From Chrysogorgia sp. JL179-B06 (taxonomy: Eukaryota > Cnidaria > Anthozoa > Scleralcyonacea > Chrysogorgiidae): DNA of 64,000 bases. Location: contig JAYKKM010000378.1 of NCBI GenBank assembly GCA_035772405.1, positions 2,227,501-2,291,500 on the forward strand, in the 5' to 3' direction. The translations under genes and the position numbers were made by a program. The number at the start of each line of letters is the position of its first letter. Position 1 is the first letter of the stretch. Under the pieces are notes generated by a model, which was given only the letters and a program-made list of their open reading frames with translations, searched no databases and was not told where the DNA came from. This document shows positions 32,276-43,257 of this stretch, one piece after another.

Positions 32276-35200
32276 ATCAAACATCACATCAGGGCTTCAA
32301 ATTTGCGGTATCCCGATATCCACGGGATACCAGATTTTAAATTTGGATACTGGAAATCACAAGCTCAGTATCCAGTGGGATACTGAAAAAAATTCTCCAC
32401 GACTGATATTTCTCTACAAAATAGCGTCGCTTCGCTTTAAATCTGAAATACGAAACGTTTCATCTATAATGTTTATCTTCAGCTCAGCCAATCAGTGCGT
32501 GGCTGTTAAACTGGCCTTGGAGTGATTGGCTGAGGTAAATTAAGCTGTTTTTATTACAGCCATAGTAACGTACTTGTCGCGCCTGCACGCTGTTAATGGA
32601 AATAGCTCGCCTTCACGCACTCATATGCTAAATATGTATGCAAAATGTTAAGATATGTTATACGAACTGAGCGGACAAGAGACTCAACTGAAACACAGCA
32701 AATTGATGACGAAGTCGAAGAAAGACCAAATATTGAATCATCTTATGAAACAGAACCTGCAACAGAAGCTCTGACAACTGATCAACCACAGACAGCAACC
32801 GTACAGCCCATACAAGTTGATGATGAACAACCGAGTTTGATTGAGCAGGAAAGAAGCGCTCAAAAAAGTGCCGAGGTCAAACAAAAGTATGAAGAAACGA
32901 AGCGTTGTCGGAAATTTAGCATGGCCTGGAAAAATCACGAATGCGCGGGATTGCAGAATAGACAGAATATACACTTGTATATTCTGTCTAGTTATACAAG
33001 ACTGCATTATATTTAAATAAATAGACACAATATATCAGATTAGACACTATAATTATACCCTATATATACGTCTAGTAGAAGTATATGGTGTATATTTCTG
33101 TCTATTTACACACTTTACACTTATATACATAAACATGTCATTGTCTATTGTGTATATTGTGTATATTAGCGTCTAATTATACACTATATGTAATCTCAAG
33201 GACAGAATAAAACAAAACAATACTACAGAGTCCCATAAGACGACATTTGGGTCGGGTGGTGCGTAGATAACTCGAACTCGACAGAATAGATTAGCATAAA
33301 ATGCGAACACACAGACGGTTTATAATAAAATGATGACTTTAACACAGTACAAAATTGCAATAACGATGACGGATCGGATAGGTAGATGTATAGCAGATAC
33401 AAACAGCCTGTGCAGTAGTCGCAGTAGTAGCAGAAGTAGTAGCAGAAGTAGTAGCAGTGAAGTCGGCTGTAGTAGAAGTAGCGAAGGTAGAGAGTAGCTG
33501 TAGTAGGTTCGAACTAAATAACATGACAATAATAGCTACTTAAACTACGGTAATATAACGCGTGATTACATTTATGACACGCAACTACAAGAACTAGCAA
33601 TTCTTACAAATAGATAAGATTATAACATGCACAGTCACGCTAAAACAGTTCGGCATTGTTCTAAATTCGAATGTTACAATAAACTATACTAAAAACTATT
33701 AAAACTACAACGATTAAATTATACGTACTCACTTTGCTACCTCCTCCGCAGGCTCTTAATTGGGAGTCGGGCAGGCAGGGCGGCGCAGGCTAGCAATAGA
33801 GTGCCAGCAATGGTTGATGGGAAGGCGATAAAAGCAAGGGTTGATGGGAAGGCGATAAATGAAAATTTTAGAGCCTGCGAAATCGTGTGTCGAAACTCTG
33901 CAAATTTGATCGAAACATTGCAAATTGGCTTTGGAAATGGCGAAGACGCGAAATGCAGCTAGAGACGGGAAATACGCCGATACCATATTGGTCTATATAA
34001 ATAGCTCTTTGTAGGCAAAAACCGCGTGTGATTATCGTATTCGAGTATTAAATAACAGCGCACGAGTGTTTATATTAAACGGCGAAAGTAGTATACAGAG
34101 TGGGGGCTCTACGGCCGGTGGTGTCGGTGGTGCTCTTCGCACCACCGATGATGTCACTATTTATAAGTTGTATATTAATTTATTCATCTTTGCTGTGTTT
34201 ATCATATCAATTTATTCAAGCTTCTCTTTCACCTTTACGATCCCTAACCCTAGTCTCGTGTACCTTTGGGACCTCTAACCTTAATCTAATTATTTATTCA
34301 GATTACGTCATTAAACCTTCAGTATCCCTAACCCTAGCTCGTGTACCTGTATGACCCCAAACCCTAATTATTAGTATTCATTTTATTTGGCCTAATTATT
34401 ATGCATATCAGTCTTCACTAACCCTAGTCCTCTTCCTCCGTCCCCCTATTCCGACACCTTCCGAACTTGATTTCCGATGGTATTACGTCATTATCAAAAG
34501 GTAGTCCCTTATTTATTTTAATAATATAAGAAACGCCTTTGTAATTATACACTTCGCCTCCCTACGACAATGTGAATTCGACAGATCTACGAATATATGA
34601 ACCAACAGAGATTTATACGATTGCCTCGTTGAAACACCGGTTAGATATTCGATAGATCTACGCAAATATGAACCCGCTTTACGAAGGTTATGGAGGCGAG
34701 CATATTTTAAAAATCACGGAGTCGAACGAATCATAACGGCTTTTACGAATGTACCGGACTTTACGGCTTTACGAAGTTCATCAGTCCTCTAGTGTATAAA
34801 GTAGCGATTCCTTAGATTATCAAACCACTCGAGAAGCCTTACGATGAACGAATTCAAACGTATTGATTTGCCTAAGCGAAATCAAACTTTACTATGCATT
34901 TATAGACGTTGGTGTATATTATAACAGCTATTAGATTATTCAAGAGATTGACTTGTCAAACGAAGCGAAGGCTGAATGGACACGTATAATAGCGCGTGGG
35001 TCGTTAAGAGTCATTAGTGGCGCAACTCACAAATATTTGCATGTCTTGGGAATATTTAATTGCTTTGAGGGTACACACTAGGATTTTATGGGTAAACATT
35101 AGTCAATATGGGATAATGAGGAATATTTATCATCCCTGACTTCGTATACGTAATTAGTGTTAAGAACGCCTCACATCCCTGTAGACTCCTAAGCCTATTT

Positions 35201-35913
35201 CACCTTCATAACCCTAAATTTAATTATATTTGGAATATCACAGATTTCAATTCCGACTCCTTGACTCTCACCGGGAGTTGTGCGATTGCTTAAGCGTTCG
35301 ACTGAAGCTATGGATTCAGCGTTCGATTGAACCTGTGTTTTCATGGCATCTACAAACATATCAACCCTAATAATTTTAGCCGTATTATGGCTTATCTTGC
35401 TTTAGTATGCACAATTCCTATGAGGAAGAAACACTTCGGGAAACAGTGCGAAGAACTGTTCAAGATCTCAAACATATTGAATTGGAAAAAATATAAATTT
35501 AAACGGCATACGATTACAGCGTTGCTATGCTAATGCTTATACTGTTGATATTTGTATATTTCACTTGAGAGATGAACCCTAAAGATTTTGACCGAATTGT
35601 CGCTTATCTTGCGTTAGGGTACAGGATTCCTATGAGGAAGAAACATTTCGGGAAACAGTGCGAAGAACGGTCGAAGATTTAAAATGTGTGGACATAGAAA
35701 AATATAAATTTAAATAATATTACGTTCAAAGCGTTGCTAGGCTGCCTGTAGATAAGACAAATATTTCGCCTCAGAGCGTTCACCTAATGAGCCATTAAAA
35801 ACTCGTTAAGGGATAGAGCAAAGTGGCGCTCTTGGTAAAACAGAGAAGACATATGGTGAGTTTAATAATATTTATTTTCAGTCAAACGTGTATACATCGA
35901 TAAGGTCAGCTTC
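32276..35913. other. Intergenic region with repeats, no confident gene
   Basis: A 123-codon plus frame at 32645-33016 has a plausible acidic/Gln-rich start and ends KRCRKFSMAWKNHE, reminiscent of domesticated hAT-related proteins, but support is weak. A hairpin (AGACAGAATATAC and its complement) lies at about 32,958-32,988. A trinucleotide (AGTAGTAGC)n run is at about 33,412-33,475. CTAACCCTAG-type short repeats occur at 34,245-34,430. A ~200-bp segment (TATGAGGAAGAAACAYTTCGGGAAACAGTGCGAAGAA) is duplicated at about 35,420 and 35,630. Confidence 0.4.
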
Positions 35914-36831
35914 TCATGAGAGTACAAATCTATAATAGTCATAAAACGAACTCGTTGACTGAAAATCGGCTAGATCCGCTTCAATATACGCTTTTTCCAC
36001 TCGCGAAAAATAAAAGTTGTCTCCTCGTCGGAGCTTTGCGAAGTGCTTTCGTCTCCCAGAATGTCTAGCTGTATTTCTTCGGTTCTCACCTGAGTTTGTC
36101 CCATTGCCCATTGTCGATAGTGTTATCCATAACGGCTGCGTATGTCAACATTCGTCGCAAAAGAAATTTCCTTTGATTTACAGCAGCATCAATACTTTCA
36201 TCTTCGTCGTAGCCTTCTTCCTCTATTAAACGTTTCATAGTTTTCCAAATCTTCCGATGAGTGCCATCTCGCCGAAGGCCTTTTAACAATTTAATATTTT
36301 AACAATTTAATAATCCTTCACATATTCAGGTACCAAGGAATTATAAACATGCTTTGTGGCTTCTTCATAGGTAATCCGGTTCTCCTGCATTGTTTTATCA
36401 ATCGATCCGTCACGTATAGGGTCCATCTTTTGGTAAACTTCGTTTAATATAAATTCCCATGGATTGATGCCCTCTTCCTCCGATTCTTCATAATTTTCGC
36501 TACCTACCTCATCTGTCAGTGTATGGTGTTCTTCCTCCGTCTCTTCTCCAGTTTCCTCGTCTGCGTAAGATTTCACACGTTGCCCCTCCAGCTCATCGTT
36601 TGTGTACAAGTCGTCATCTGTTTCAGAGGAATTACTTTTGAGAGATCCATTGACGTCAGGGATTGATTGTACAGAGTGACCTTCTCCATGGATGTTCTTC
36701 ATATGACGATAAAGGTGCTCTTTTCTAGAAAGAGAGTAGTAATATATATATATATATATATATATCAATGTGTTTGAGACTGGCACTAGCTCTAAGCCAA
36801 TCAGAATCAAGTATTGATTTGAATGGACCAA
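35914..36831 (-). pseudogene. C2H2 zinc-finger protein remnant with acidic region
   Basis: Minus-strand pieces: RKEHLYRHMKNIHG (the His half of a C2H2 finger, just after a TA run), a Glu/Asp-rich stretch, INPWEFILNEVYQKMDP, then in another frame HRKIWKTMKRLIEEEGYDED and VNQRKFLLRRMLTYA (36086-36289). A 16-bp tandem duplication (AATTTAATATTTTAACAATTTAATA) at about 36,283-36,310 breaks the frame. The pattern of finger, acidic linker and helical EEEGYDEDEA-type domain is one I have seen in multicopy invertebrate proteins; function unknown. Confidence 0.5.
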
Positions 36832-37414
36832 TCAGAGCACAGCCAGTCCAAAATTTCCAGGGGGGTTGAAGCTTTTTAAGGTGTGGTCACCCTGTTAAGA
36901 ACGACCAGCCATCAAATTAGGGGGGATATGCACCTGGTCGTATACAAGAGGTTTTTTGTATAAAATTAGTCAAAAAGTGGTCGCGGTCAAGAGTATATAT
37001 ATCACTTTGGTCGTGTTGTTGTACGACCAGTTTTTTAGTCGTCCCTGAGTGGAACGACCAGAGAGGTCATTCAACACACTGTGATATATATATATTGACA
37101 CACCACGTTTTTGAAAAAAAATACAAAAAATTCTATTATACATAACCATCATACCTCACCCGATGTGATGTATACTTACGTGCCATCCAAAAACACCATA
37201 TTTTTATTTGAAGACTTGTAATGATGTTTGAAAATAAAAATAAACAGTTTTGAACTGTCCTTATTTTTATTTGGAAGAGTAGTCATGTTTATTGAAATAA
37301 AAATAAGCATTTTGAATTAATCATAGAAATTTCCGTCGCGGAGCTCTTACCTCGACGCCATCTTATGGCCGAATGACTGATATTCTCTAGTTACTATATA
37401 TTTAAAAAGGATCT
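36832..37414. other. Intergenic, with a TA-ended inverted repeat
   Basis: At about 36,993-37,096 the ends AGTATATATATCAC and GTGATATATATATATT form an inverted repeat around TTGGTCGTGTTG and CAACACACTG, a MITE-like structure. Nothing else coding is seen. Confidence 0.45.
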
Positions 37415-40400
37415 CAAAATATTTTAAGAGGATATATCTCATAAAAATTATTTGGATGTTTCTTCCAAAAAAGTTTGAGGATTATAGTTTTGAAAAAACC
37501 TCAAAATAATTTTAGATGAAATATCCAATAAAAATATTACAGGAAAAAGTTACTGTAAAAGTGTTTTTAATAAATTTGGAGGAAAACCCAAATAAATTTT
37601 AAGAGATTTGTTGAGTATATAAGCAGATGTTGTTTCATATTTTATCAGTTGTGTGTGTTTTGCTCGCTTGTAAGTTGTACTTCGGTACAAGACTCTGACA
37701 TCTTCCAATGTTCTGTTTTTTATTAAATTGCATTGGCGCGCGATCACCCGTAGTCGAATTTGCGATTCGAATGAGATTGACTCAGGTCCATAGCGACATT
37801 CTGGTCATCCCTTGTTCAATGAATTGCTTATTTTACGCCAGGGTTGTTCGTTAGCGTATGATGAAAGAGTTAGCTATAGTAAAAACACACACACGATGGA
37901 GAAGTTGGATGAATATATATTTACACACACGAAACAATAAAACTTTTTACACAAATAAATTTGTGATGTCTGAAAATATTTTAAGAGGATATATATCATA
38001 AAAATTATTTGGATGTTTCTTCCAAAAAAGTTTGAGGGTTATAGTTTTGAAAAAACCTCAAAATAATTTTAGATGAAATATCCAATACAAATATTAGAGG
38101 TAAAAGTTACTGTAAAAGTGATTTTAATAAATTTGGAGGAAAACCCAAAAAAAATTTTAAGAGATTTGTTTAGTATATAAGCAGATGTTGTTTCATATTT
38201 TATCAGTTGTGTGTGTTTTGCTCGCTTGTAAGTTGTACTTCGGTACAAGACTCTGACATCTTCCAATGTTCTGTTTTTTATTAAATTGCATTGGCGCGCG
38301 ATCACCCGTAGTCGAATTTGCGATTCGAATGAGATTGACTCAGGTCCATAGCGACATTCTGGTCATCCCTTGTTCAATGAATTGCTTATTTTACGCCAGG
38401 GTTGTTCGTTAGCGTATGATGAAAGAGTTAGCTATAGTAAAAACACACACACGATGGAGAAGTTGGATGAATATATATTTACACACACGAAACAATAAAA
38501 CGTTTTACAGAAATAAATTTGTGATGTCTGAAAATATTTTAAGAGGATATATCTCATAAAAATTATTTGGATGTTTCTTCCAAAAAAGTTTGAGGGTTAT
38601 GGTTTTGAAAAAACCTCAAAATAATTTTAGATGAAATATCCAATACAAATATTAGAGGAAAAAGTTACTGTAAAAGTGATTTTAATAAATTTGGAGGAAA
38701 ACCCCAAATAAATTTTAAGAGATTTGTTTAGTATATAAGCAGATGTTGTTTCATATTTTATCAGTTGTGTGTGTTTTGCTCGCTTGTAAGTTGTACTTCG
38801 GTACAAGACTCTGACATCTTCCAATGTTCTGTTTTTAATAAATTGCATTGGCGCGCGATCACCCGTAGTCGAATTTGCGATTCGAATGAGATTGACTCAG
38901 GTCCATAGCGACATTCTGGTCATCCCTTGTTCAATGAATTGCTTATTTTACGCCAGGGTTGTTCGTTAGCGTATGATGAAAGAGTTAGCTATAGTAAAAA
39001 CACAAACACGATGGAGAAGTTGGATGAATATATATTTACACACACGAAACAATAAAACTTTTTACACAAATAAATTTGTGATGTCTGAAAATATTTTAAG
39101 AGGATATATCTCATTAAAATTATTTGGATGTTTCTTCCAAAAAAGTTTGAGGGTTATAGTTTTGAAAAAACCTCAAAATAATTTTAGATGAAATATCCAA
39201 TACAAATATTAGAGGAAAAAGTTACTGTAAAAGTGATTTTAATAAATTTGGAGGAAAACCCCAAATAAATTTTAAGAGATTTGTTTAGTATATAAGCAGA
39301 TGTTGTTTCATATTTTATCAGTTGTGTGTGTTTTGCTCGCTTGTAAGTTGTACTTCGGTACAAGACTCTGACATCTTCCAATGTTCTGTTTTTTATTAAA
39401 TTGCATTGGCGCGCGATCACCCGCAGTCGAATTTGCGATTCGAATGAGATTGACTCAGGTCCATAGCGACATTCTGGTCATCCCTTGTTCAATGAATTGC
39501 TTATTTTACGCCAGGGTTGTTCGTTAGCGTATGATGCAAGAGTTAGCTATAGTAAAAACACACACACGATGGAGAAGTTGGATGAATATATATTTTACAC
39601 ACAAGAAACAATAAAACTTTTTACACAAATAAATTTGTGATGTCTGAAAATATTTTAAGAGGATAAAGCTCATAAAAATTATTTGGATGTTTCTTCCAAA
39701 AAAGTTTGAGGGTTATAGTTTTGAAAAAACCTCAAAATAATTTTAGATGAAATATCCAATACAAATATTAGAGGAAAAAGTTACTGTAAAAGTGATTTTA
39801 ATAAATTTGGAGGAAAACCCCAAATAAATTTTAAGAGATTTGTTTAGTATATAAGCAGATGTTGTTTCATATTTTATCAGTTGTGTGTGTTTTGCTCGCT
39901 TGTAAGTTGTACTTCGGTACAAGACTCTGACATCTTCCAATGTTCTGTTTTTTATTAAATTGCATTGGCGCGCGATCACCCGCAGTCGAATTTGCGATTC
40001 GAATGAGATTGACTCAGGTCCATAGCGACATTCTGGTCATCCCTTGTTCAATGAATTGCTTATTTTACGCCAGGGTTATTCGTTAGCGTATGATGAAAGA
40101 GTTAGCTATAGTAAAAACACACACACGATGGAGAAGTTGGATGAATATATATTTTACACACAAGAAACAATAAAACTTTTTACACAAATAAATTTGTGAT
40201 GTCTGAAAATATTTTAAGAGGATATATCTCATAAAAATTATTTGGATGTTTCTTCCAAAAAAGTTTGAGGGTTATAGTTTTGAAAAAACCTCAAAATAAT
40301 TTTAGATGAAATATCCAATAAAAATATTAGAGGTAAAAGTTACTGTAAAAGTGATTAAATAAATTTGGAGGAAAAACCCAAATAAATTTTAAGAGATTTG

Positions 40401-40760
40401 TTTAGTATATAAGCAGATGTTGTTTCATATTTTATCAGTTGTGTATGTTTTGCTCGCTTGTAAGTTGTACTTCGGTACAAGACTCTGACATCTTCCAATG
40501 TTCTGTTTTTTATTAAATTGCATTGGCGCGCGATCACCCGTAGTCGAATTTGCGATTCGAATGAGATTGACTCAGGTCCATAGCGACATTCTGGTCATCC
40601 CTTGTTCAATGAATTGCTTATTTTACGCCAGGGTTGTTCGTTAGCGTATGATGAAAGAGTTAGCTATAGTAAAAACACACACACGATGGAGAAGTTGGAT
40701 GAATATATATTTACACACACGAAACAATAAAACTTTTTACACAAATAAATTTGTGATGTC
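37415..40760. repeat. Six tandem copies of a 558-bp unit
   Basis: The landmark TTCGGTACAAGACTC recurs at 37681, 38239, 38797, 39354, 39913 and 40471, spacings 557-559 bp. Units are ~98% alike. Each contains a TATATAAGCAG TATA-like site, a perfect hairpin TTGTAC-TTCG-GTACAA (UUCG tetraloop in RNA) and ATTGGCGCGCGATCACCCG. The repeated 60-78-aa minus frames are the same sequence read six times. The last copy breaks off at GTGATGTCTG just before the leftmost promoter of element B. Confidence 0.9.
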
Positions 40761-40782
40761 TGTGAAGGGCTTTCTGTGAGGG

Positions 40783-40789
40783 TATAAAA
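40783..40789 (+). promoter_or_regulatory. TATA box (GGGTATAAAACCC)
   Basis: TATAAAA in a G/C-rich context, 60-66 bp upstream of an ATG at 40849 on the plus strand. The same GGGTATAAAA block occurs on the minus strand before the gene at 61811-62698. Confidence 0.5.
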
Positions 40790-40829
40790 CCCCGCGATAG
40801 GTTATCCCTACAAATTAAAATATAAAATA

Positions 40830-41224
40830 TCAGTTTTTCATTTTCACCATGGTGTCTGTACTCTCAAAGTACATAAACTTCTCACCCCGAGAGTCCACAT
40901 ACCCCCACACACGAGGGTCTTCGTCTTCGTTTTCGGCTTCTGACGGCTCGTACGAGTCGAACGAGTATTCCGAGTCCGGTTGGACTCGGAATGCCCACTC
41001 GCTCTCCCCATCGGAGACCAACAGCACTCCCGGCACGGTATCTTCGATCGTGTCTTCGATAGGGGGTGGAGGGATGGTTTCTTTCTAAGAAAAATATAAA
41101 AAACATAATAAATACATGTCGATTTTACAGACATTAAAAAACATTATTGCTATCTTACATTTGCTTCTTTCTTTTCTTGCGGTTTCGTGTCGATGGCGTT
41201 GGTGGAGCTTTCTTTGTTGGCCAT
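40830..41224 (-). CDS. Two-exon acidic protein gene with 74-bp intron
   Basis: Exon 1 runs from ATG 41224 to 41159 (22 codons, MANKESSTNAIDTKPQEKKE...). The intron, 41158 to 41085, starts GTAAGATAG and ends with a pyrimidine tract and TTTTTCTTAG. Exon 2 runs from 41084 to the stop at 40830 (84 codons plus stop). Both exons are in phase 0 and the product is 106 aa, acidic in its middle (EPSEAENEDEDP). Without splicing, exon 2 has no start and a TAG directly upstream, so the splice explains the frame. A TATA box lies 75-81 bp before the ATG with CCAAT boxes behind it. No family recognised. Confidence 0.6.
40849..41088 (+). CDS. Ser-rich 79-aa frame, antisense to the spliced gene
   Basis: It has an ATG, a TATA box 60 bp upstream and a Ser/Glu/Tyr-rich composition (SSSSFSASDGSYESNEYSES). 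However, it is almost fully antisense to exon 2 of the minus-strand gene, and Ser-rich translation is what an Asp/Glu/Arg-rich antisense would give. One of the two is probably a shadow; the minus-strand gene has the stronger case. No recognised domain. Confidence 0.3.
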   Translation: MVSVLSKYINFSPRESTYPHTRGSSSSFSASDGSYESNEYSESGWTRNAHSLSPSETNSTPGTVSSIVSSIGGGGMVSF

Positions 41225-41298
41225 GTTTTTCTTTTTTTGTGCGTCTGTTTCTTTCCTGCTTTGAATTCGTTTTGATTTGAGATGCGTCTACGTGTTTA

Positions 41299-41420
41299 TT
41301 TTATAATCACGGTCTACGGTCTATTACAATGGTTTGCGGCTTTAACCAATCAGAGTTTCTATAATCAAACCTCCCCCGTATCTATCCAATCAGAGCTCGT
41401 TCATTAAAGCCTTCATGTCA
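41299..41420 (-). promoter_or_regulatory. Promoter of the two-exon gene: TATA, two CCAAT boxes, shared module
   Basis: On the minus strand, TATAAAA is at 41305-41299, ATTGG boxes are at about 41350 and 41390, and upstream comes GACATGAAGGCTTTAATGAA (41420-41400). The last block recurs upstream of the plus-strand gene at 45827 (45689-45723), so the two genes share a promoter module. Confidence 0.65.
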
Positions 41421-41840
41421 AAACAATTGAATTATTATGGGTAGGAACAATACGTGTTGTTTAAACGATTAGGGATGCGTATATATAATAAGCGTCTTGT
41501 TCTATTCGCTCCCTTTATGTCAAAACAGTTTGATTAATAATAGGGTAGGAACAATGAATCTTAAGGATAATAAGCGTTTTGTTCTATTCCCTCCCCATAT
41601 GTCAAAAGAGTTTGATTAATAATGGGTAGGGAACAATGAATTTACTTGTCGGGATTAGCGACCATTTTGTTTGTGTACTTTGATAGCTACGATTTTTTAA
41701 TGAGTTCTAACCTTAATTACTTTGTGGGGATTAGCGGCCATTTTGTTTGTGTACTTGGGTAGCTACGATGTTTTAATGAGTTCTAACCTTAATTAATTGT
41801 AGGGATTAGCGGCCATTTTGAAGGGATTAGTCCCTGTGAA
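41415..41840. repeat. Non-coding repeats with GGGATTAG motifs
   Basis: Two families. A ~90-100-bp unit (ATGTCAAAACAGTTTGATTA, GGGTAGGAACAATG) recurs at about 41,415, 41,517 and 41,599. A 76-bp unit begins GGGATTAGCGGCCATTTTG at 41651, 41727 and 41802, with a further GGGATTAG at 41823. The 41225-42063 interval otherwise holds no gene. It could be a replication or transcription control region. Confidence 0.65.
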
Positions 41841-42063
41841 ATATATATTTCCGTAGGTGTTTAAATACGTCTATTTCTAGATATTTAAACATTTTTACAC
41901 TTATTTAAACATATTTTTATGCTTTTTGATACTTTATTTTACACTTTTCATACAATTTAGTATATATTTTAAGATACCCGTTAAACAATGTAGCGCGATA
42001 TCGAGGAGAGCGTGTTAATTAATTCACACATGTCAAAATAGATGACAAATGGTTTTTTAATGT

Positions 42064-42390
42064 TTAACGTACAAATTCTGGATTGGAACAACACATTGTA
42101 TACGCGTTCGCAAAGAAGATATGCCTGCCAACGAGATCTTTTTGGTTTTCGTTTCGATAAACCACAGCAACAATAATTCCAGCTTGAACACCCATTCGGG
42201 TATTAAGATGTGAGGTGAGGTTAAAGTCTTTTAATATTATCCCGCATCGGTCGTCTAGCCAAATTTTATCTTCTTTCATGATGTCAACCACATAAAAATC
42301 AGAGTCCTTGCACATTGTATATAGAAATTCAGAAGTGTATAACCTCGCGTTATCAAGTTTAATTTCGTTTATATCTATACTTGTTGTCAT
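42064..42390 (-). CDS. Element B small protein 1 of a local family
   Basis: 108 aa, ATG 42390, intact. The C-terminal part (QKDLVGRHIFFANAYTM) resembles the C-termini of the next two genes (HDKMGKSVYLTNQYIFI and FSHLIGKFVYVQ), so the three minus-strand genes at 42.06-42.97 kb are probably diverged paralogues. TATATATAGACATC lies 55-65 bp upstream of the ATG. Function unknown. Confidence 0.55.
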   Translation of the reverse strand: MTTSIDINEIKLDNARLYTSEFLYTMCKDSDFYVVDIMKEDKIWLDDRCGIILKDFNLTSHLNTRMGVQAGIIVAVVYRNENQKDLVGRHIFFANAYTMCCSNPEFVR

Positions 42391-42453
42391 GATGAGTTTT
42401 GTTTAATAATAAAAATGTTTTTGGAGAGAGAGATGTCTATATATACAAAAGGA

Positions 42454-42690
42454 TTAATCTTTTACGATAAATATATATTGATTGGTAAGATACACGCTTT
42501 TACCCATCTTATCGTGCTGGGCTGAATCGAATTCGATTTTAAAATAATTGTTATCTTCATCTTTAAAGAAAAGGTCATACATCTGTGTCGGTTCGCCAGA
42601 GGACATGGGTCTTGAACCCATTAACTGTAGATTTCGTTCACGACATAGATCCTTCATAGATATTATATCTATAAATTTTGCTTGATTCAT
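42454..42690 (-). CDS. Element B small protein 2 of a local family
   Basis: 78 aa, ATG 42690, mixed charged sequence (MYDLFFKDEDNNYFKIEFDS), no membrane segment. The stop of the upstream gene (42687) overlaps its ATG by a few bases, suggesting translation from a shared transcript. Function unknown. Confidence 0.55.
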   Translation of the reverse strand: MNQAKFIDIISMKDLCRERNLQLMGSRPMSSGEPTQMYDLFFKDEDNNYFKIEFDSAQHDKMGKSVYLTNQYIFIVKD

Positions 42691-42968
42691 GGTTGGTCGG
42701 GTAGAGATGCTTCTTCGACTTGCACATACACAAATTTTCCGATCAAATGTGAAAAATCGTCCGATGAGTAGGTGTATATATATTTCTCACCCCATAAAAA
42801 TAATATCTTATAGATTATTCTATCAGCACGTGCAATGTTGGGTAACATATCCACTTTATGACATTCAAGCACTTGATATTCAATATGTGAAAAATACTTT
42901 GCTAAATCGGTCAGTATTACCAACAGAGGATTTTCTTGAGTACCTGCATTCATTTTGAGTACCTGCAT
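42687..42968 (-). CDS. Element B small protein 3 of a local family
   Basis: 93 aa, ATG 42968; a second in-frame ATG five codons later lies in a 17-bp direct repeat (ATGCAGGTACTCAAAAT). A TATA box (TATAAAA, 43013-43007) is about 40 bp upstream. It shares the G-(R/K)-x-(I/V)-(F/Y) C-terminal pattern with its neighbours. Function unknown. Confidence 0.55.
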   Translation of the reverse strand: MQVLKMNAGTQENPLLVILTDLAKYFSHIEYQVLECHKVDMLPNIARADRIIYKILFLWGEKYIYTYSSDDFSHLIGKFVYVQVEEASLPDQP

Positions 42969-43181
42969 TCAAGTGTTCTAATAAAAATATGACTTCTAAC
43001 ATGTGTTTTTATATCTTTTCCTACACCGTTTTACCGATAAATATGTTTAAGCAATATGTACTTGCATTATTAAGTCAACAAAAAGATTAAAAAGATTTAC
43101 ATGTATTAGTATTCGTCGGTAAGCGTCTTATCATTCAACCAATGAGAGTATCCCGATTTTTTATTGGGGAATTAAGTTCAA

Positions 43182-43222
43182 CCAATCAGGATACCCCATT
43201 TTTTAAACGTATTTTTTATAAA
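43182..43222 (+). promoter_or_regulatory. CCAAT box and TATA box for the H3-tail-like gene
   Basis: CCAAT at 43182-43186 and TATAAA at 43217-43222, 36-41 bp before the ATG at 43258. A second AACCAAT lies about 45 bp further upstream. The short TATA-to-ATG distance implies a very short leader. Confidence 0.6.
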
Positions 43223-43257
43223 CGTTTGTTCCTAATTTCTTTAGTCACAATATCATT

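Noticed and set aside
37622..37660. Possible hammerhead on the minus strand of the 558-bp unit (CTGATAAAATATGAAAC)
   Set aside because: No stem II can form between the two boxes and the first box is not CUGAUGA.
37550..40537. Six copies of a 60-78-aa protein as a gene family
   Set aside because: It is exactly periodic with the 558-bp satellite unit; the peptide has no domain and its end varies with single indels.
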